Below, in pieces: positions 1 through 9,751 of a DNA stretch of 64,000 nucleotides. Each line of letters begins with the position of its first letter. The first letter of the stretch is position 1. The position numbers and the translations under genes are program-made. The stretch spans positions 76,838 to 140,837 of the forward strand of contig JAHDBA010000001.1 of the NCBI GenBank assembly GCA_020630615.1, written 5' to 3'. Below the pieces are notes generated by a model. It saw nothing but the letters and a program-made list of their open reading frames with translations. It searched no databases and was not told where the DNA came from. The DNA comes from Myxococcota bacterium (GTDB lineage: Bacteria > Myxococcota > UBA727 > JAHDBA01).

Positions 1-1
1 C

Positions 2-118
2 GGAAACGTTTCGAAAGCTGCGAAGATTGCGGGCATTGATCGGATGAGCGTGCATAAAATTCTATCGCGGCATGAATTGAGTGTTGAAGATGTTTTGAGA
101 GAGAAGGGTATGGGGTGA
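2..118 (+). CDS. C-terminal end of a Fis-type HTH regulator (partial)
   Basis: Only the last 38 codons are inside the window; the 5' part lies upstream. The peptide begins GNVSKAAKIAGIDRMSVHKI and continues with an ELS-VEDVLREKGMG tail. This is the pattern of the Fis-family helix-turn-helix that ends NtrC-type, sigma-54-dependent response regulators: G-N-x-S-x-A-A, then the recognition helix. It would bind DNA at an enhancer-like site. The preceding AAA+ and receiver domains cannot be seen, so whether this is a full NtrC regulator or a short one like the gene at 48471-49340 is unknown. Reading frame and stop (116-118) are unambiguous. Confidence 0.75.
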   Translation, partial: GNVSKAAKIAGIDRMSVHKILSRHELSVEDVLREKGMG

Positions 119-134
119 TTTTCCCCTTCTCAAA

Positions 135-692
135 CTAACTCATTCGCGAAGTCAAAATCACAGAATCAAAGTTGATACTTTCATTCAGTGAATCGACGCC
201 AACTTCTGGGTCTGCATCCAGGTGATTGAGTGAGAGTCGTAGTGAGGTGAGTGGATCAATTTCGAGTGGCGGGTTTTCGTTTTTTGGGGCGAGTGTGACC
301 ATGAGATTTTCCCAAGCCACGAGTGAACGTGGATTGGACTCATCCCACTCGCGTGAGATTTCCAATGCGGGGAACGTTTGCTCAAGCGCATTGGGTTTGA
401 TGATTTGAACTTGGCAGGCTATTTTCAAGCGTTTGGCTTGTGCAATGGCTTGCGTCACACATTGGGTAAAGTCCAAGAGCGCTTTGCACGCATCTTCAAG
501 TAGACGGAACTTCCCGCGTTCCAAAATAAAGATAAAGGCGCGTTCAAGCAGCGCATAGTCGATGACATAGTCCTTCGGATAGGTCTCGCAAAGAATGTTT
601 AAATTCAAATGCAAGGGTTGCTCAATCTGACGCTCCTCTGTGTATGCACCGATCAAAGCATGGACCTTCAGATCGTGCATTGTGACACGCAT
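135..692 (-). CDS. FolB-like dihydroneopterin aldolase domain protein
   Basis: The core MHDLKVHALIGAYTEERQ... matches the dihydroneopterin aldolase fold. It has the Ala-Leu-Ile-Gly-x-Tyr-x-x-Glu-Arg segment near the start, a DYALLERAF segment, the LLEDACKALL helix, and KPNAL, where the family has its catalytic lysine (KPG/KPN). FolB converts dihydroneopterin to 6-hydroxymethyl-dihydropterin in folate synthesis. Two things are unusual. About 65 residues follow the domain, with no known motif. The frame also stays open upstream to 812, overlapping the end of the amidase gene (alternative starts at 767, 794 and 812). I chose the ATG at 692 because it gives a family-like N terminus and no overlap, but no strong ribosome site decides it. 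It follows the amidase on the same strand and is probably co-transcribed. It could be a FolB/FolX paralogue with another substrate. Confidence 0.6.
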   Translation of the reverse strand: MRVTMHDLKVHALIGAYTEERQIEQPLHLNLNILCETYPKDYVIDYALLERAFIFILERGKFRLLEDACKALLDFTQCVTQAIAQAKRLKIACQVQIIKPNALEQTFPALEISREWDESNPRSLVAWENLMVTLAPKNENPPLEIDPLTSLRLSLNHLDADPEVGVDSLNESINFDSVILTSRMS

Positions 693-738
693 CTTATCTT
701 GTTTGGGTTCCAAGCAGGGTTGAGGGCGTGATTGCGGG

Positions 739-2709
739 TTAAGTGTTATGATGCGTTGATCGTCCATAACGACGAAGTCTAGAACGCCCTTCATTCCGTG
801 CAAGCACCCCACAGGCTAAGAACAACCCGAGCACGAGAAGCCCAGGGGGTGAACTTGTGGCCTGGCACCCACCCTGACTATCGGGCTGAGCAAGGATCCG
901 GATACGCTCAACATCGTTGTCGTTCACTTCTGTAGGCACCCAATTCTGACCCGCACTTTCATCGACAACTTGAACAAGGGGCGCATCGATAAGATAGCTT
1001 TGCCCGCCTTCAATCGGCAGGCGTTCATCGCTTTCTTCGTATCCCGCTGCACGGATCGAGATGTCCCACTCATTGGCAGGGAGTTCAAGCTCTGCGTAAC
1101 CTGTGGTGTCGGTAACGATCGTGAAATCTACAAAGTTTTGGTTGGCACTCTTAAACTCAATCGAGGCTGAATGAATCCCTGCTCGTGTCTCACGGTCTAC
1201 CACGGTAAAGGCAACAAAGCCAGGGTCCGTGGTATTCCCAAGCTCTTCAAGACCAATATCAAGTCTTGAAGAAGTACCCGCTGAGCCCGTATGAAATATA
1301 AATTGAGTGTCCGAGAGAAAACCATTGGCACTGGTGCTGATATAATACTCACCTTCTTGCAGCGACAGACTGTAGTTCCCTTCGGAGTCGGTCGCAACTT
1401 CAGTGCCGTTCGAAAAAAGGATCCTCGCATTTGGAATGCCGCTGCTCAGGATGTTCCTATTAAAGACGCGACCGTTGAGCACTCGAGAATTCACACCCAC
1501 AACAGGTTCGGAATCGATCACGACATTGGTATCAAAAACGATCGAATCCATTAACGCCATCGTTTCGGAGCCAGGGCAGGCTGTTGTTGCACCACTATGT
1601 TCGCGATGACCTTTGACGGTGGAACGATCCAAGTTGATTCCATAAAATGCAGCCGCATCACGAAGTGTATTTTGTAAGGTCGAGAGCATCGAAGACGTTG
1701 GGCTTGTGGGTTCGGTATAATTGGGAGCTTGGCACGCAGTATCCGCCGGGTCGAAACAACCGATTAAGGCAACACCAAGGTTGTTCGTGTTGTTGCCGCC
1801 CACATGTGAACCCAAGAGTGACTCGGGGCGCCCTTCATAAAGCGTTCCGCTTTGACCGATCAAATAGTGATACCCAACATCACACCACCCACGTCCATCG
1901 ATATGAAACGATTGAATCGCGCGAAGGCGACCAGCTTCATCACCCTGGTAGGTGTTTGGCGTGACGGTGTGGTGGATTGCAATCTTCTTTTTGACAACAT
2001 TTTGCGTTGTACAGCGAGTTGAACGAGCTCCCCATTCACTGCGTGTTACCACAGGACTCGAAGTCAAAGCCGAACGCAGAGAATCTGCAGGTGCGAAACT
2101 TAGACTCTTGTCTTCACTGCCTGCCCGGATAAAGGATGGAATTCTCTTACTTTCGCTTTCATAGGTCGAAGAAGTGCGACGATTATCTTCATGCTGGTAG
2201 AGGGCTTCTAGCGTAATGGTGTGAACTCCCGATAGGAGTTCGATATCCTCTGAGCGTAGTTTTAATCTACATTGATCACTGATTTGAAGCGTTAAAGGCG
2301 AAGACAAGATTAACGCGCCGGTTGCAAATTCATCGGTGAATGTATTGAAAGTGAGGCGCGAGTTCAGTCGCGTCGCACCCTCTTCATCATGGCAAACAAG
2401 TTTAAAGTCATTAAAATCTTCAGCGTTTAAATTATGATGCATCACTTGATAGGCAAAGCGTGAGACCTGACCCTGGAGTGAAGGGATACCAAGACCACAG
2501 CTATTCGCGCTTGTAGTATTGTTGGCATTTCTCTGACAGAAATGAGTGAGTTCTTCTTGTGTCCAATTGCTTGTGAAATGAATCTTCTCTTCAGGCAGAC
2601 TCGATGCTGAATCCGGCTTCTGTGTGCAACTCACGATTGACGCAAGAGTAAGCAAAAACACCAGTCGTGAGTATAGGTTGTTTTGAATTCTTCGTAAAAT
2701 ACTAACCAT
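739..2709 (-). CDS. Exported PGRP-type N-acetylmuramoyl-L-alanine amidase with MYXO-CTERM tail
   Basis: About 656 residues from the ATG at 2709; a GTG 30 bases further upstream is possible. The N terminus is a lipoprotein-like signal ending in ASIVSC. Near residue 225 begins an amidase_2/PGRP domain: SEWGAR, AIHHTVT (zinc His), CDVGYHYLIG, LYEGRP, and GHREHSGATTACPG with the second His and the Cys zinc ligands. This predicts cleavage of the amide bond between N-acetylmuramic acid and L-alanine in peptidoglycan. Two carboxypeptidase-regulatory-like beta domains follow (about residues 410-480 and 500-580). The C terminus is GGCQATSS, a hydrophobic helix LLVLGLFLACGVLA, then an Arg-rich tail, the MYXO-CTERM pattern of surface-sorted myxobacterial proteins. 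Having both a lipobox and a C-terminal sorting signal is odd; the lipobox may be a plain signal peptide. Confidence 0.85.
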   Translation of the reverse strand: MVSILRRIQNNLYSRLVFLLTLASIVSCTQKPDSASSLPEEKIHFTSNWTQEELTHFCQRNANNTTSANSCGLGIPSLQGQVSRFAYQVMHHNLNAEDFNDFKLVCHDEEGATRLNSRLTFNTFTDEFATGALILSSPLTLQISDQCRLKLRSEDIELLSGVHTITLEALYQHEDNRRTSSTYESESKRIPSFIRAGSEDKSLSFAPADSLRSALTSSPVVTRSEWGARSTRCTTQNVVKKKIAIHHTVTPNTYQGDEAGRLRAIQSFHIDGRGWCDVGYHYLIGQSGTLYEGRPESLLGSHVGGNNTNNLGVALIGCFDPADTACQAPNYTEPTSPTSSMLSTLQNTLRDAAAFYGINLDRSTVKGHREHSGATTACPGSETMALMDSIVFDTNVVIDSEPVVGVNSRVLNGRVFNRNILSSGIPNARILFSNGTEVATDSEGNYSLSLQEGEYYISTSANGFLSDTQFIFHTGSAGTSSRLDIGLEELGNTTDPGFVAFTVVDRETRAGIHSASIEFKSANQNFVDFTIVTDTTGYAELELPANEWDISIRAAGYEESDERLPIEGGQSYLIDAPLVQVVDESAGQNWVPTEVNDNDVERIRILAQPDSQGGCQATSSPPGLLVLGLFLACGVLARNEGRSRLRRYGRSTHHNT

Positions 2710-2794
2710 TGTTAAACCATAGCAATAGTGTGGAGGCACTGCACAATTCTATGGTTATAAATAACTCACGGTCGGTCGTTGTACGTATTCGAGT

Positions 2795-2810
2795 CCCTTA
2801 AAATTAAGGG
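2795..2810. promoter_or_regulatory. Short AT-rich inverted repeat (possible operator)
   Basis: CCCTTAA and TTAAGGG are separated by AA, a perfect 7-bp-arm inverted repeat with a two-base centre. It lies between the divergent amidase gene and the broken small gene. The centre is too tight for an RNA hairpin, so a dimeric regulator site is more likely. The role is inferred. Confidence 0.3.
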
Positions 2811-2822
2811 GATGGAGCTTCT

Positions 2823-3212
2823 TTGAGTTCGACGGTCATTTTTATCTCAAAGATTGATGGCGTTATGGAACCTGGAGTATGTTCAAACGAGAGGATTTCG
2901 AAGGCTAAGAAGCGAACTTTCCTTGAACCATTCTGGGATAGCAAAAAAGAAATGTGTGAGTTCTTTGATATTATTTCAGAGCACGAACTGCTTTCGCGAG
3001 CGGATAAAGAGTTATATCACATTATTTAGAGTGTTCGTACGCATCTACCCTTGGTGCAAAATAAGATTCCACCGGTCATGTTGGCCATGCTTCAATATGT
3101 TTATGAACCAAGCTTTCGTGCGATTCGGAAACGGACAAAGCGGCTTAGAGCCTTTTTACTATTGATAACGATCATCTTTGGGGTGTCCTCGTTACACTAT
3201 GGCCCTCTTTAG
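2823..3212 (+). pseudogene. Small membrane-protein gene interrupted by an in-frame TAG
   Basis: A single frame is open from a TTG at 2823 to a TAG at 3210-3212, except for one TAG at 3027-3029. GGAG stands seven bases before the TTG. The first part encodes 68 residues ending KELYHII. After the stop the same frame continues with protein-like sequence (LVQNKIPPVMLAMLQYVY, then a basic stretch, then a hydrophobic helix FLLLITIIFGVSSLHYG). The whole would be a roughly 129-residue protein with one C-terminal membrane helix. I do not recognise a family. It could be a decayed gene, a sequencing error at one base, two tiny genes, or chance. Its place just before another small membrane protein (3227) supports a real former gene. 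Confidence 0.35.
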
Positions 3213-3226
3213 TTGAGACTCTTTCT

Positions 3227-3442
3227 GTGGGTACAGCGCTTCTTATATTCGGTTTGGTGCTCTTAGGTCTTGGCATCACTCTTATTTGCCTGAAAACATA
3301 TAATGAGAGTCGTGTGAATCGCTTTATTGCGGATTTAGCAATTGAATCCGAAGACTTATCTCGTAGCGCGAGTAAAGCGATGACGCCTATCGCGATTCCC
3401 GCGATGCGTGATTTTGCGGAAACGCACGATATTTATGAATGA
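3227..3442 (+). CDS. Small single-span membrane protein, unknown function
   Basis: 71 residues from a GTG start. Residues 2-24 form a strongly hydrophobic helix (TALLIFGLVLLGLGITLICL) followed by a polar, weakly amphipathic C-terminal part. No family is recognised. The ribosome site is weak, so the start is uncertain; the frame has no better start upstream. It lies 160 bases ahead of pyrG on the same strand and directly after an apparently broken small gene that also encoded a membrane helix. Confidence 0.45.
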   Translation: MGTALLIFGLVLLGLGITLICLKTYNESRVNRFIADLAIESEDLSRSASKAMTPIAIPAMRDFAETHDIYE

Positions 3443-3553
3443 GTTGGGCTTGATTCAATTGACTCGGATCGAGGTTCATACGACCTATTTTCTGAGGCGA
3501 CTCTGGGCTTTGCGCTCGTAATGTTTGGTTCGGAAGCGTTTTGGCTCGCTTGA

Positions 3554-5215
<1,662 letters not shown>

Positions 5216-5250
5216 GTTATTGATGACGCGCGGGCTTGATTCCAAAGCGT

Positions 5251-5273
5251 GATCACAAATCTTCGATGTGATC
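5251..5273. repeat. Inverted repeat after pyrG
   Basis: GATCACA and TGTGATC are perfect 7-bp arms around a 9-base loop, 36 bases after the pyrG stop. There is no T-run, so it is a poor intrinsic terminator. It may be a regulator site for the next gene or a 3' hairpin stabilising pyrG mRNA. Confidence 0.35.
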
Positions 5274-5289
5274 CCCGCAATGCCAACTT

Positions 5290-5318
5290 TTGTCCAAAAA
5301 TTTCATTTCGAGTATGAA
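5290..5318 (+). promoter_or_regulatory. Candidate sigma-70 promoter
   Basis: TTGTCC and TATGAA are separated by 17 bases, with four of six consensus matches each, 40 bases before the start of the gene at 5359. Spacing is ideal; the boxes are only moderate. Confidence 0.35.
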
Positions 5319-5358
5319 CCCATGCTACCAGTAGTGTGTCTTTCAGGAGAGGGTCCAT

Positions 5359-6432
5359 ATGTTGCGTAATTTTAGAAGTTGTTTTGGCCGTGACCTCAGT
5401 ATCCGACGACCGAGTCAAGTGGCAGTGTCGCTCGTATGTGCCTTCACATTAATCTGTAGTGTTTCATTAAGCGCTCGTGAACTCAAAGGGGATTGGCGAG
5501 ACGAAGTTTTTGCGAACCCGGATTCCATGCCGGACTCGACCTTGCGGGTTGGTCATGAAGCGCGAACAATCATGGAAAAAGCGCTTATCGATTCACACTA
5601 TCTTCTCGATGAAGCGGTTTCACACTATTTACAAGACAGTGAACCTGAAGCTTGGCGCGTGCGAAGTATTCCTGCAAAACAACGTCGACGTGCAGTCAAT
5701 GCGGGGAAGCTCTCTGCAAACGACTTGGCAACATTCTTTTATCGCGAGATACTCCAAGCGTTAAAAACGAACAATAAGGAACTTTTGACCCATACTGCTC
5801 GTGAGATTCGTCGCGACTTTTGGTTTCTGAATGGCTTTATGGATAAGTTTGCGATTGCTGAGACGATTCCTTATGCACTCGAGGTCAGTCAGGAGTTGGG
5901 GGTATTGGTAAACCTACCAAGCTCAAGAGCAATGCAGACGAATTTTATTCGTGGTTTGGAGTTTGAACAAAAAAGCTACCTCAGCGAGTTGAAGGCTTTG
6001 AAAAAGCGTGGCTCCAAACTGACAGCATCAAAGGCAAAAATGTTCAAAGAATGGCATCAGCGCTTGGGTGCCAATAGCCTTCATACATGGAAGAGCATCG
6101 CATGGCTCGATGAGCTTTATGCTTCACAGATAGCTTGGTTGGAAAATTTTGACAACCAAAGCGAGTACCCAGAGCCGATTGTAGCGATGCCCTCCGGTTT
6201 TGTCCCGATGAAAAAGAGTGAAGTCGAGATTTTGATGGCGCAGCTTCGGGAGTTGGACCCCCATGAATACCCAACCTTCAGAGTGAAGGGGCGTAATGAA
6301 GTGGGTCGTGCCTTTGTCTCCCAACTCTTGATCCCTATCGATCAAGACCGGGCGATGATTCCCACGTTGAGAGCCATCGGTGAACTTCTAAACCACGCTG
6401 AACAAGTTGATGGTGTTCTTGCAGGACTCTAA
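5359..6432 (+). CDS. Exported protein of unknown function
   Basis: 357 residues. An ATG follows a good AGGAGAGGG ribosome site. The N terminus is long and basic, then a hydrophobic stretch VAVSLVCAFTLICSVSLSA gives a signal peptide with cleavage after SLSA. The mature part is mostly helical and charged, with no recognised domain. It has a bundle-like region between residues 60 and 250 and many Arg/Glu pairs. A final segment (AMIPTLRAIGELLNHAEQVDGVLAGL) looks like an amphipathic helix. It stands alone between pyrG and asd with its own candidate promoter. Probably periplasmic. Confidence 0.8.
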   Translation: MLRNFRSCFGRDLSIRRPSQVAVSLVCAFTLICSVSLSARELKGDWRDEVFANPDSMPDSTLRVGHEARTIMEKALIDSHYLLDEAVSHYLQDSEPEAWRVRSIPAKQRRRAVNAGKLSANDLATFFYREILQALKTNNKELLTHTAREIRRDFWFLNGFMDKFAIAETIPYALEVSQELGVLVNLPSSRAMQTNFIRGLEFEQKSYLSELKALKKRGSKLTASKAKMFKEWHQRLGANSLHTWKSIAWLDELYASQIAWLENFDNQSEYPEPIVAMPSGFVPMKKSEVEILMAQLRELDPHEYPTFRVKGRNEVGRAFVSQLLIPIDQDRAMIPTLRAIGELLNHAEQVDGVLAGL

Positions 6433-6576
6433 AGGTTAAGTGTGCTTACCTGAGAAGTGCCCGAGTTCTTTGTCGCATACAAAGTACGAAGGTGGGTGTC
6501 ATATTGACAAGGTGAGTTGATCGAAGGCTCAGGTTCGAATCTTGCGTCTCGAAGCTTCAAAGATTAGCTTTTGAAA

Positions 6577-7626
6577 ATGGGTATTCAAGTTGCTATTGTT
6601 GGAGCCACCGGGCTCGTGGGTTCTGAGCTTCGTTCCATTTTAGTCGAGCGCTCTTTTCCTATCGATACGATTGGGCTTTACGCGTCGGCAAACTCCGCGG
6701 GCCAAAGTCTCGAATTTGGTGACGACGAAGTCCATGTTGAAGAACTCCAAGCGTCGAAACTCGAGGGTTACGATCTTGTTTTTCTTGCAGGCGGTGGAGA
6801 GGCGTCGCTAGCCTGTCTCAAACATCGCTATTCAAAGAGACCCATCTTTATTGATAAAAGTAGTCGTTTCCGTCTAGAGGATGATGTTCCTCTTGTTGTG
6901 CCTGGCGTGAACTCGATTACCCGACATGATATCGGGCCCAAATCCTTGATTGCAACACCGAACTGCACGACGATTCCCTTGGTTCAATTCTTAGAATGTC
7001 TTCGCTTGTGTTCTGCGATTGATGCAGTTCATGTCACGTCGATGCAGGCAGTCTCAGGAGCCGGTAAGAGAGGGGTTGAGGTCCTCGATGCCGAGACGCG
7101 TGCCGTCTTTCAATTTAAAGATGCGGAAGAGAATGAGGTCTTTGAAAAACGAATCGCATTCAATGTTCAACCCTGGGTTTCATCCCGTTGCGACCTCGAT
7201 CATGGGCATACGGACGAAGAGCAAAAACTTCAGTATGAAACACAGAAGATATTGGGACAATCAAAACTGAAGGTGAGCGCAACATGTTCTCGGGTGCCGG
7301 TATTTCACGGTCACAGTCTATCGATTATGGTGGATTGTAACGATGAGCCCAATCTCGATGAGCTCAAAACCAAAGTTGAGGCTTTTGACGGTCTTCGATG
7401 GTTTGACCAGGGCGATGAGCGTGAATATCCAACGCTGATCGATGCTGTGGGTGCCGACGAAACATGCGTCGGCAGAGTTCGATGCGCGCCGGGAAACCCA
7501 AAACGAATCTTGGCATGGTTGGTCAGTGATAATATACGAACGGGTGCAGCATTAAATGCTGTGCGAATTGCTGAAGAAGTATTTCCGCGAGATGGTTTTG
7601 CAAGTGTTGGTGAAGACAATGAGTAA
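6577..7626 (+). CDS. asd: Aspartate-semialdehyde dehydrogenase
   Basis: 349 residues, typical length. It reduces aspartyl phosphate to aspartate semialdehyde with NADPH, the branch point to lysine, diaminopimelate, threonine and methionine. It shows the Rossmann motif VGATGLVGSEL at the start, SSRFR with PLVVPGVN, catalytic Cys130 in TPNCTTIP, the SGAGKRG loop, and the RVPVFHGHS motif with the catalytic histidine. A TTG six bases upstream of the chosen ATG is also possible; neither has a clear ribosome site. The stop overlaps the next gene (ATGAGTAA), which suggests translational coupling with the unusual surface protein that follows. Confidence 0.95.
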   Translation: MGIQVAIVGATGLVGSELRSILVERSFPIDTIGLYASANSAGQSLEFGDDEVHVEELQASKLEGYDLVFLAGGGEASLACLKHRYSKRPIFIDKSSRFRLEDDVPLVVPGVNSITRHDIGPKSLIATPNCTTIPLVQFLECLRLCSAIDAVHVTSMQAVSGAGKRGVEVLDAETRAVFQFKDAEENEVFEKRIAFNVQPWVSSRCDLDHGHTDEEQKLQYETQKILGQSKLKVSATCSRVPVFHGHSLSIMVDCNDEPNLDELKTKVEAFDGLRWFDQGDEREYPTLIDAVGADETCVGRVRCAPGNPKRILAWLVSDNIRTGAALNAVRIAEEVFPRDGFASVGEDNE

Positions 7627-9703
7627 AAACGAAAAGTATGAAGAGTATTTTAAAGGCAGCAACGATAGGACTCCAAAAAGGTATTTGAAAGCGCTGCCTT
7701 TTCAAGCTTTGGCATTTCTCTTGCTTTTCGTTTCTCCTTTGGCGGCTCAGGTAACTTTAGACGCTACCTCGGATGTGAATATTCGTTTTGGAGCCTCAGA
7801 ATGTTTAGAGCCTGAAGTATTCAATGCCACTTGGGTTTTGGACGGAGATCTTTCACAATTTTATGACACAGCATTGGTGTTCTATAGCGAAGAAGATCTA
7901 CTGGCGCCTATCGATGGGCGAGTGACATGCCCGGATTGGCAATTTCATTTACAAGGTGGACCCGGCTTTCAAGTACCAGGCTATGAAATGACCAATAGTT
8001 TTGGTGAGTCCATTGGCGCAAATCAAAATTACGAAGTCGCACTGACATCATCAGAACTTTTCGCACTCGCGCTACTTGACCCGAGTTTTGATGGCGTCTG
8101 TAGCGATGATTACGATGAAAGTTTTGGGCTTTGTCTATACATTGCAAACAACAGTGATGTCACCTACACTAATGTCCAATCGTTTGGTATTTCAGTTAAC
8201 GCAGATATGCTGGGACCGGAGGCCGCAACCATTAACTCCGTCGAAGAAAACGATGGAAGCGTCACCGTCTCAATTGCACAAGACGATGACGATCGAAGTT
8301 ATGTGATTGCAGCGATCATTGAGTGTTTTGATGACGAGGGAGTCGTCAGTGTTGCTGACGAAGAAGACCCTTCTACGGAAGATGGGAGCGTCGAGTCGAC
8401 TGTGACTGGGGCGCCAAGCACCGACTCTTTTGAAGATGACAACGATGAAAGAGAGAATGATGTTGCACCATCGTTGCTCGACTTGCCTACAATTGATGAA
8501 GAGACTTGCCCCTCAACAGGAACATGGCGAACCCAACGCTTTGAAGAAGGTGATACGCTCACCCTCGATGAACTCCAAAGCAATCAGGGATATTATGTTG
8601 TGGTCTTTGGTGAAGACGATCTAGGGAATATCGGCGAGGCTTCACAAGGCATTGTTGTTACACCCTCAATTGGTCAGTCGTACTTGGAACTCTTGTCGCA
8701 AGGATCGGTGGAGGAAAACTCGGTTTCGGCCGATGGATGCGACTGCTCGACAGGATCAACGTCGGGTTGGGTCCTTCTCGCTCTATTGGCATTGATGTGT
8801 TTACGAGTACCGCGGGGCAAAAGGTGCACTCGCCTTGCGCGAACACAATCACAATCACGTATCGGGACGCTCCTTAGTGTTGGGCTATTCGTTGTGACAA
8901 TCGCCTGGTCTGGACAAAGCGAAGCACGCCGGGGTCAAGTTGACCTCATGATTCATGGAGGGCCCTATCTGCCGAATCTCGATGAAAGTACAGGCTCTCC
9001 GAATGTTGCGGGTCGTCGCGGTCTTTACGATTGTATGTTTGGCAATCAGAACATGCCGCAAATTGGCTTTGAATCTGCATGGCACTTGGCAGACATTAAT
9101 TGGATTGGCAGCTTTAAGCTTGGCTTAGGAGTTCGCTTCGCACAAACGGATTTTTTGCGTCAAAAAGATTACTCGCGAAGCATGCCTGACACATGGAATC
9201 TAAGTTCAGGGTGTCCAAGCGAAGACGACTTTGAAGATGTGAATGAGAAAAATCGTATTTCGACACTCATGCTTGTGCCCTCTCTAACCTATTGGGCAGA
9301 CCCACTCTTGGATCGCTTCGCCATTCCTATTTTTCCATACGCACGGGTCGGGCTGAACGCTGTGAACTATTTCTTTACACGCGATGGGGAGTTTGATCGA
9401 CGCTCTTCGACGCACAAACCTTACGGTCTTCGATTTGGTTACGAATTCGCGATCGGGGCTATGTTCTCCATCGATTGGTTGGATTTGGTTTCTGCCTGGG
9501 ATTCTTACAATGGAGATCATGAGGGTTGGGCATCTCGAAAGCAAACGCGTGGATTTCAACATCTCTTTCTAAATGCAGAAGTTGTCTTTAGTGAAATATC
9601 GAATTTTTCTTCATCGGGCCTGAACTTTTCACAGCGCTTCGCTACCTCGAAAGAAGTGAAGCCGTACACCTTTAATATCGGTGTGACCTTTGAGTTTTGG
9701 TAG
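7619..9703 (+). CDS. MYXO-CTERM surface protein fused to an outer-membrane beta-barrel
   Basis: 694 residues in one uninterrupted frame. The N terminus is a signal peptide (ALPFQALAFLLLFVSPLAAQ). Residues about 45-365 form an acidic extracellular region. At residues 372-402 stands DGCDCSTGSTSGWVLLALLA followed by RVPRGKR, a full MYXO-CTERM sorting signal. Such a signal is normally the very end of a protein. Here a second basic-hydrophobic segment follows (GTLLSVGLFVVTIAWSGQSEA, about 415-435), like a second signal peptide. After it come about 255 residues rich in alternating hydrophobic strands, ending in the aromatic residues FEFW as beta-barrel proteins do. Myxobacteria have a neighbouring gene pair catalogued as the MXAN_2561 (MYXO-CTERM) and MXAN_2562 (outer-membrane barrel) families; this looks like the two joined. 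The start ATG overlaps the asd stop. Confidence 0.8.
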   Translation: MSKNEKYEEYFKGSNDRTPKRYLKALPFQALAFLLLFVSPLAAQVTLDATSDVNIRFGASECLEPEVFNATWVLDGDLSQFYDTALVFYSEEDLLAPIDGRVTCPDWQFHLQGGPGFQVPGYEMTNSFGESIGANQNYEVALTSSELFALALLDPSFDGVCSDDYDESFGLCLYIANNSDVTYTNVQSFGISVNADMLGPEAATINSVEENDGSVTVSIAQDDDDRSYVIAAIIECFDDEGVVSVADEEDPSTEDGSVESTVTGAPSTDSFEDDNDERENDVAPSLLDLPTIDEETCPSTGTWRTQRFEEGDTLTLDELQSNQGYYVVVFGEDDLGNIGEASQGIVVTPSIGQSYLELLSQGSVEENSVSADGCDCSTGSTSGWVLLALLALMCLRVPRGKRCTRLARTQSQSRIGTLLSVGLFVVTIAWSGQSEARRGQVDLMIHGGPYLPNLDESTGSPNVAGRRGLYDCMFGNQNMPQIGFESAWHLADINWIGSFKLGLGVRFAQTDFLRQKDYSRSMPDTWNLSSGCPSEDDFEDVNEKNRISTLMLVPSLTYWADPLLDRFAIPIFPYARVGLNAVNYFFTRDGEFDRRSSTHKPYGLRFGYEFAIGAMFSIDWLDLVSAWDSYNGDHEGWASRKQTRGFQHLFLNAEVVFSEISNFSSSGLNFSQRFATSKEVKPYTFNIGVTFEFW

Positions 9704-9751
9704 CCTTGGAACATGTTCGAGGAACATTCGGTATGCGAAAGGTAAAGTGAT

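Noticed and set aside
2780-2806. TTCGAGTCCC resembling a tRNA T-loop
   Set aside because: The flanking bases do not pair into a T-stem, and no acceptor arm follows.
2854-3165. 103-codon frame overlapping the broken small gene
   Set aside because: Shifted frame with odd composition and many Cys/Trp/Arg. The other frame has the ribosome site and a membrane helix.
6500-6570. tRNA-like GGTTCGAATC (T-loop) before asd
   Set aside because: The T-stem pairs only in four of five places, and there is no matching acceptor stem about 70 bases upstream and no anticodon arm.
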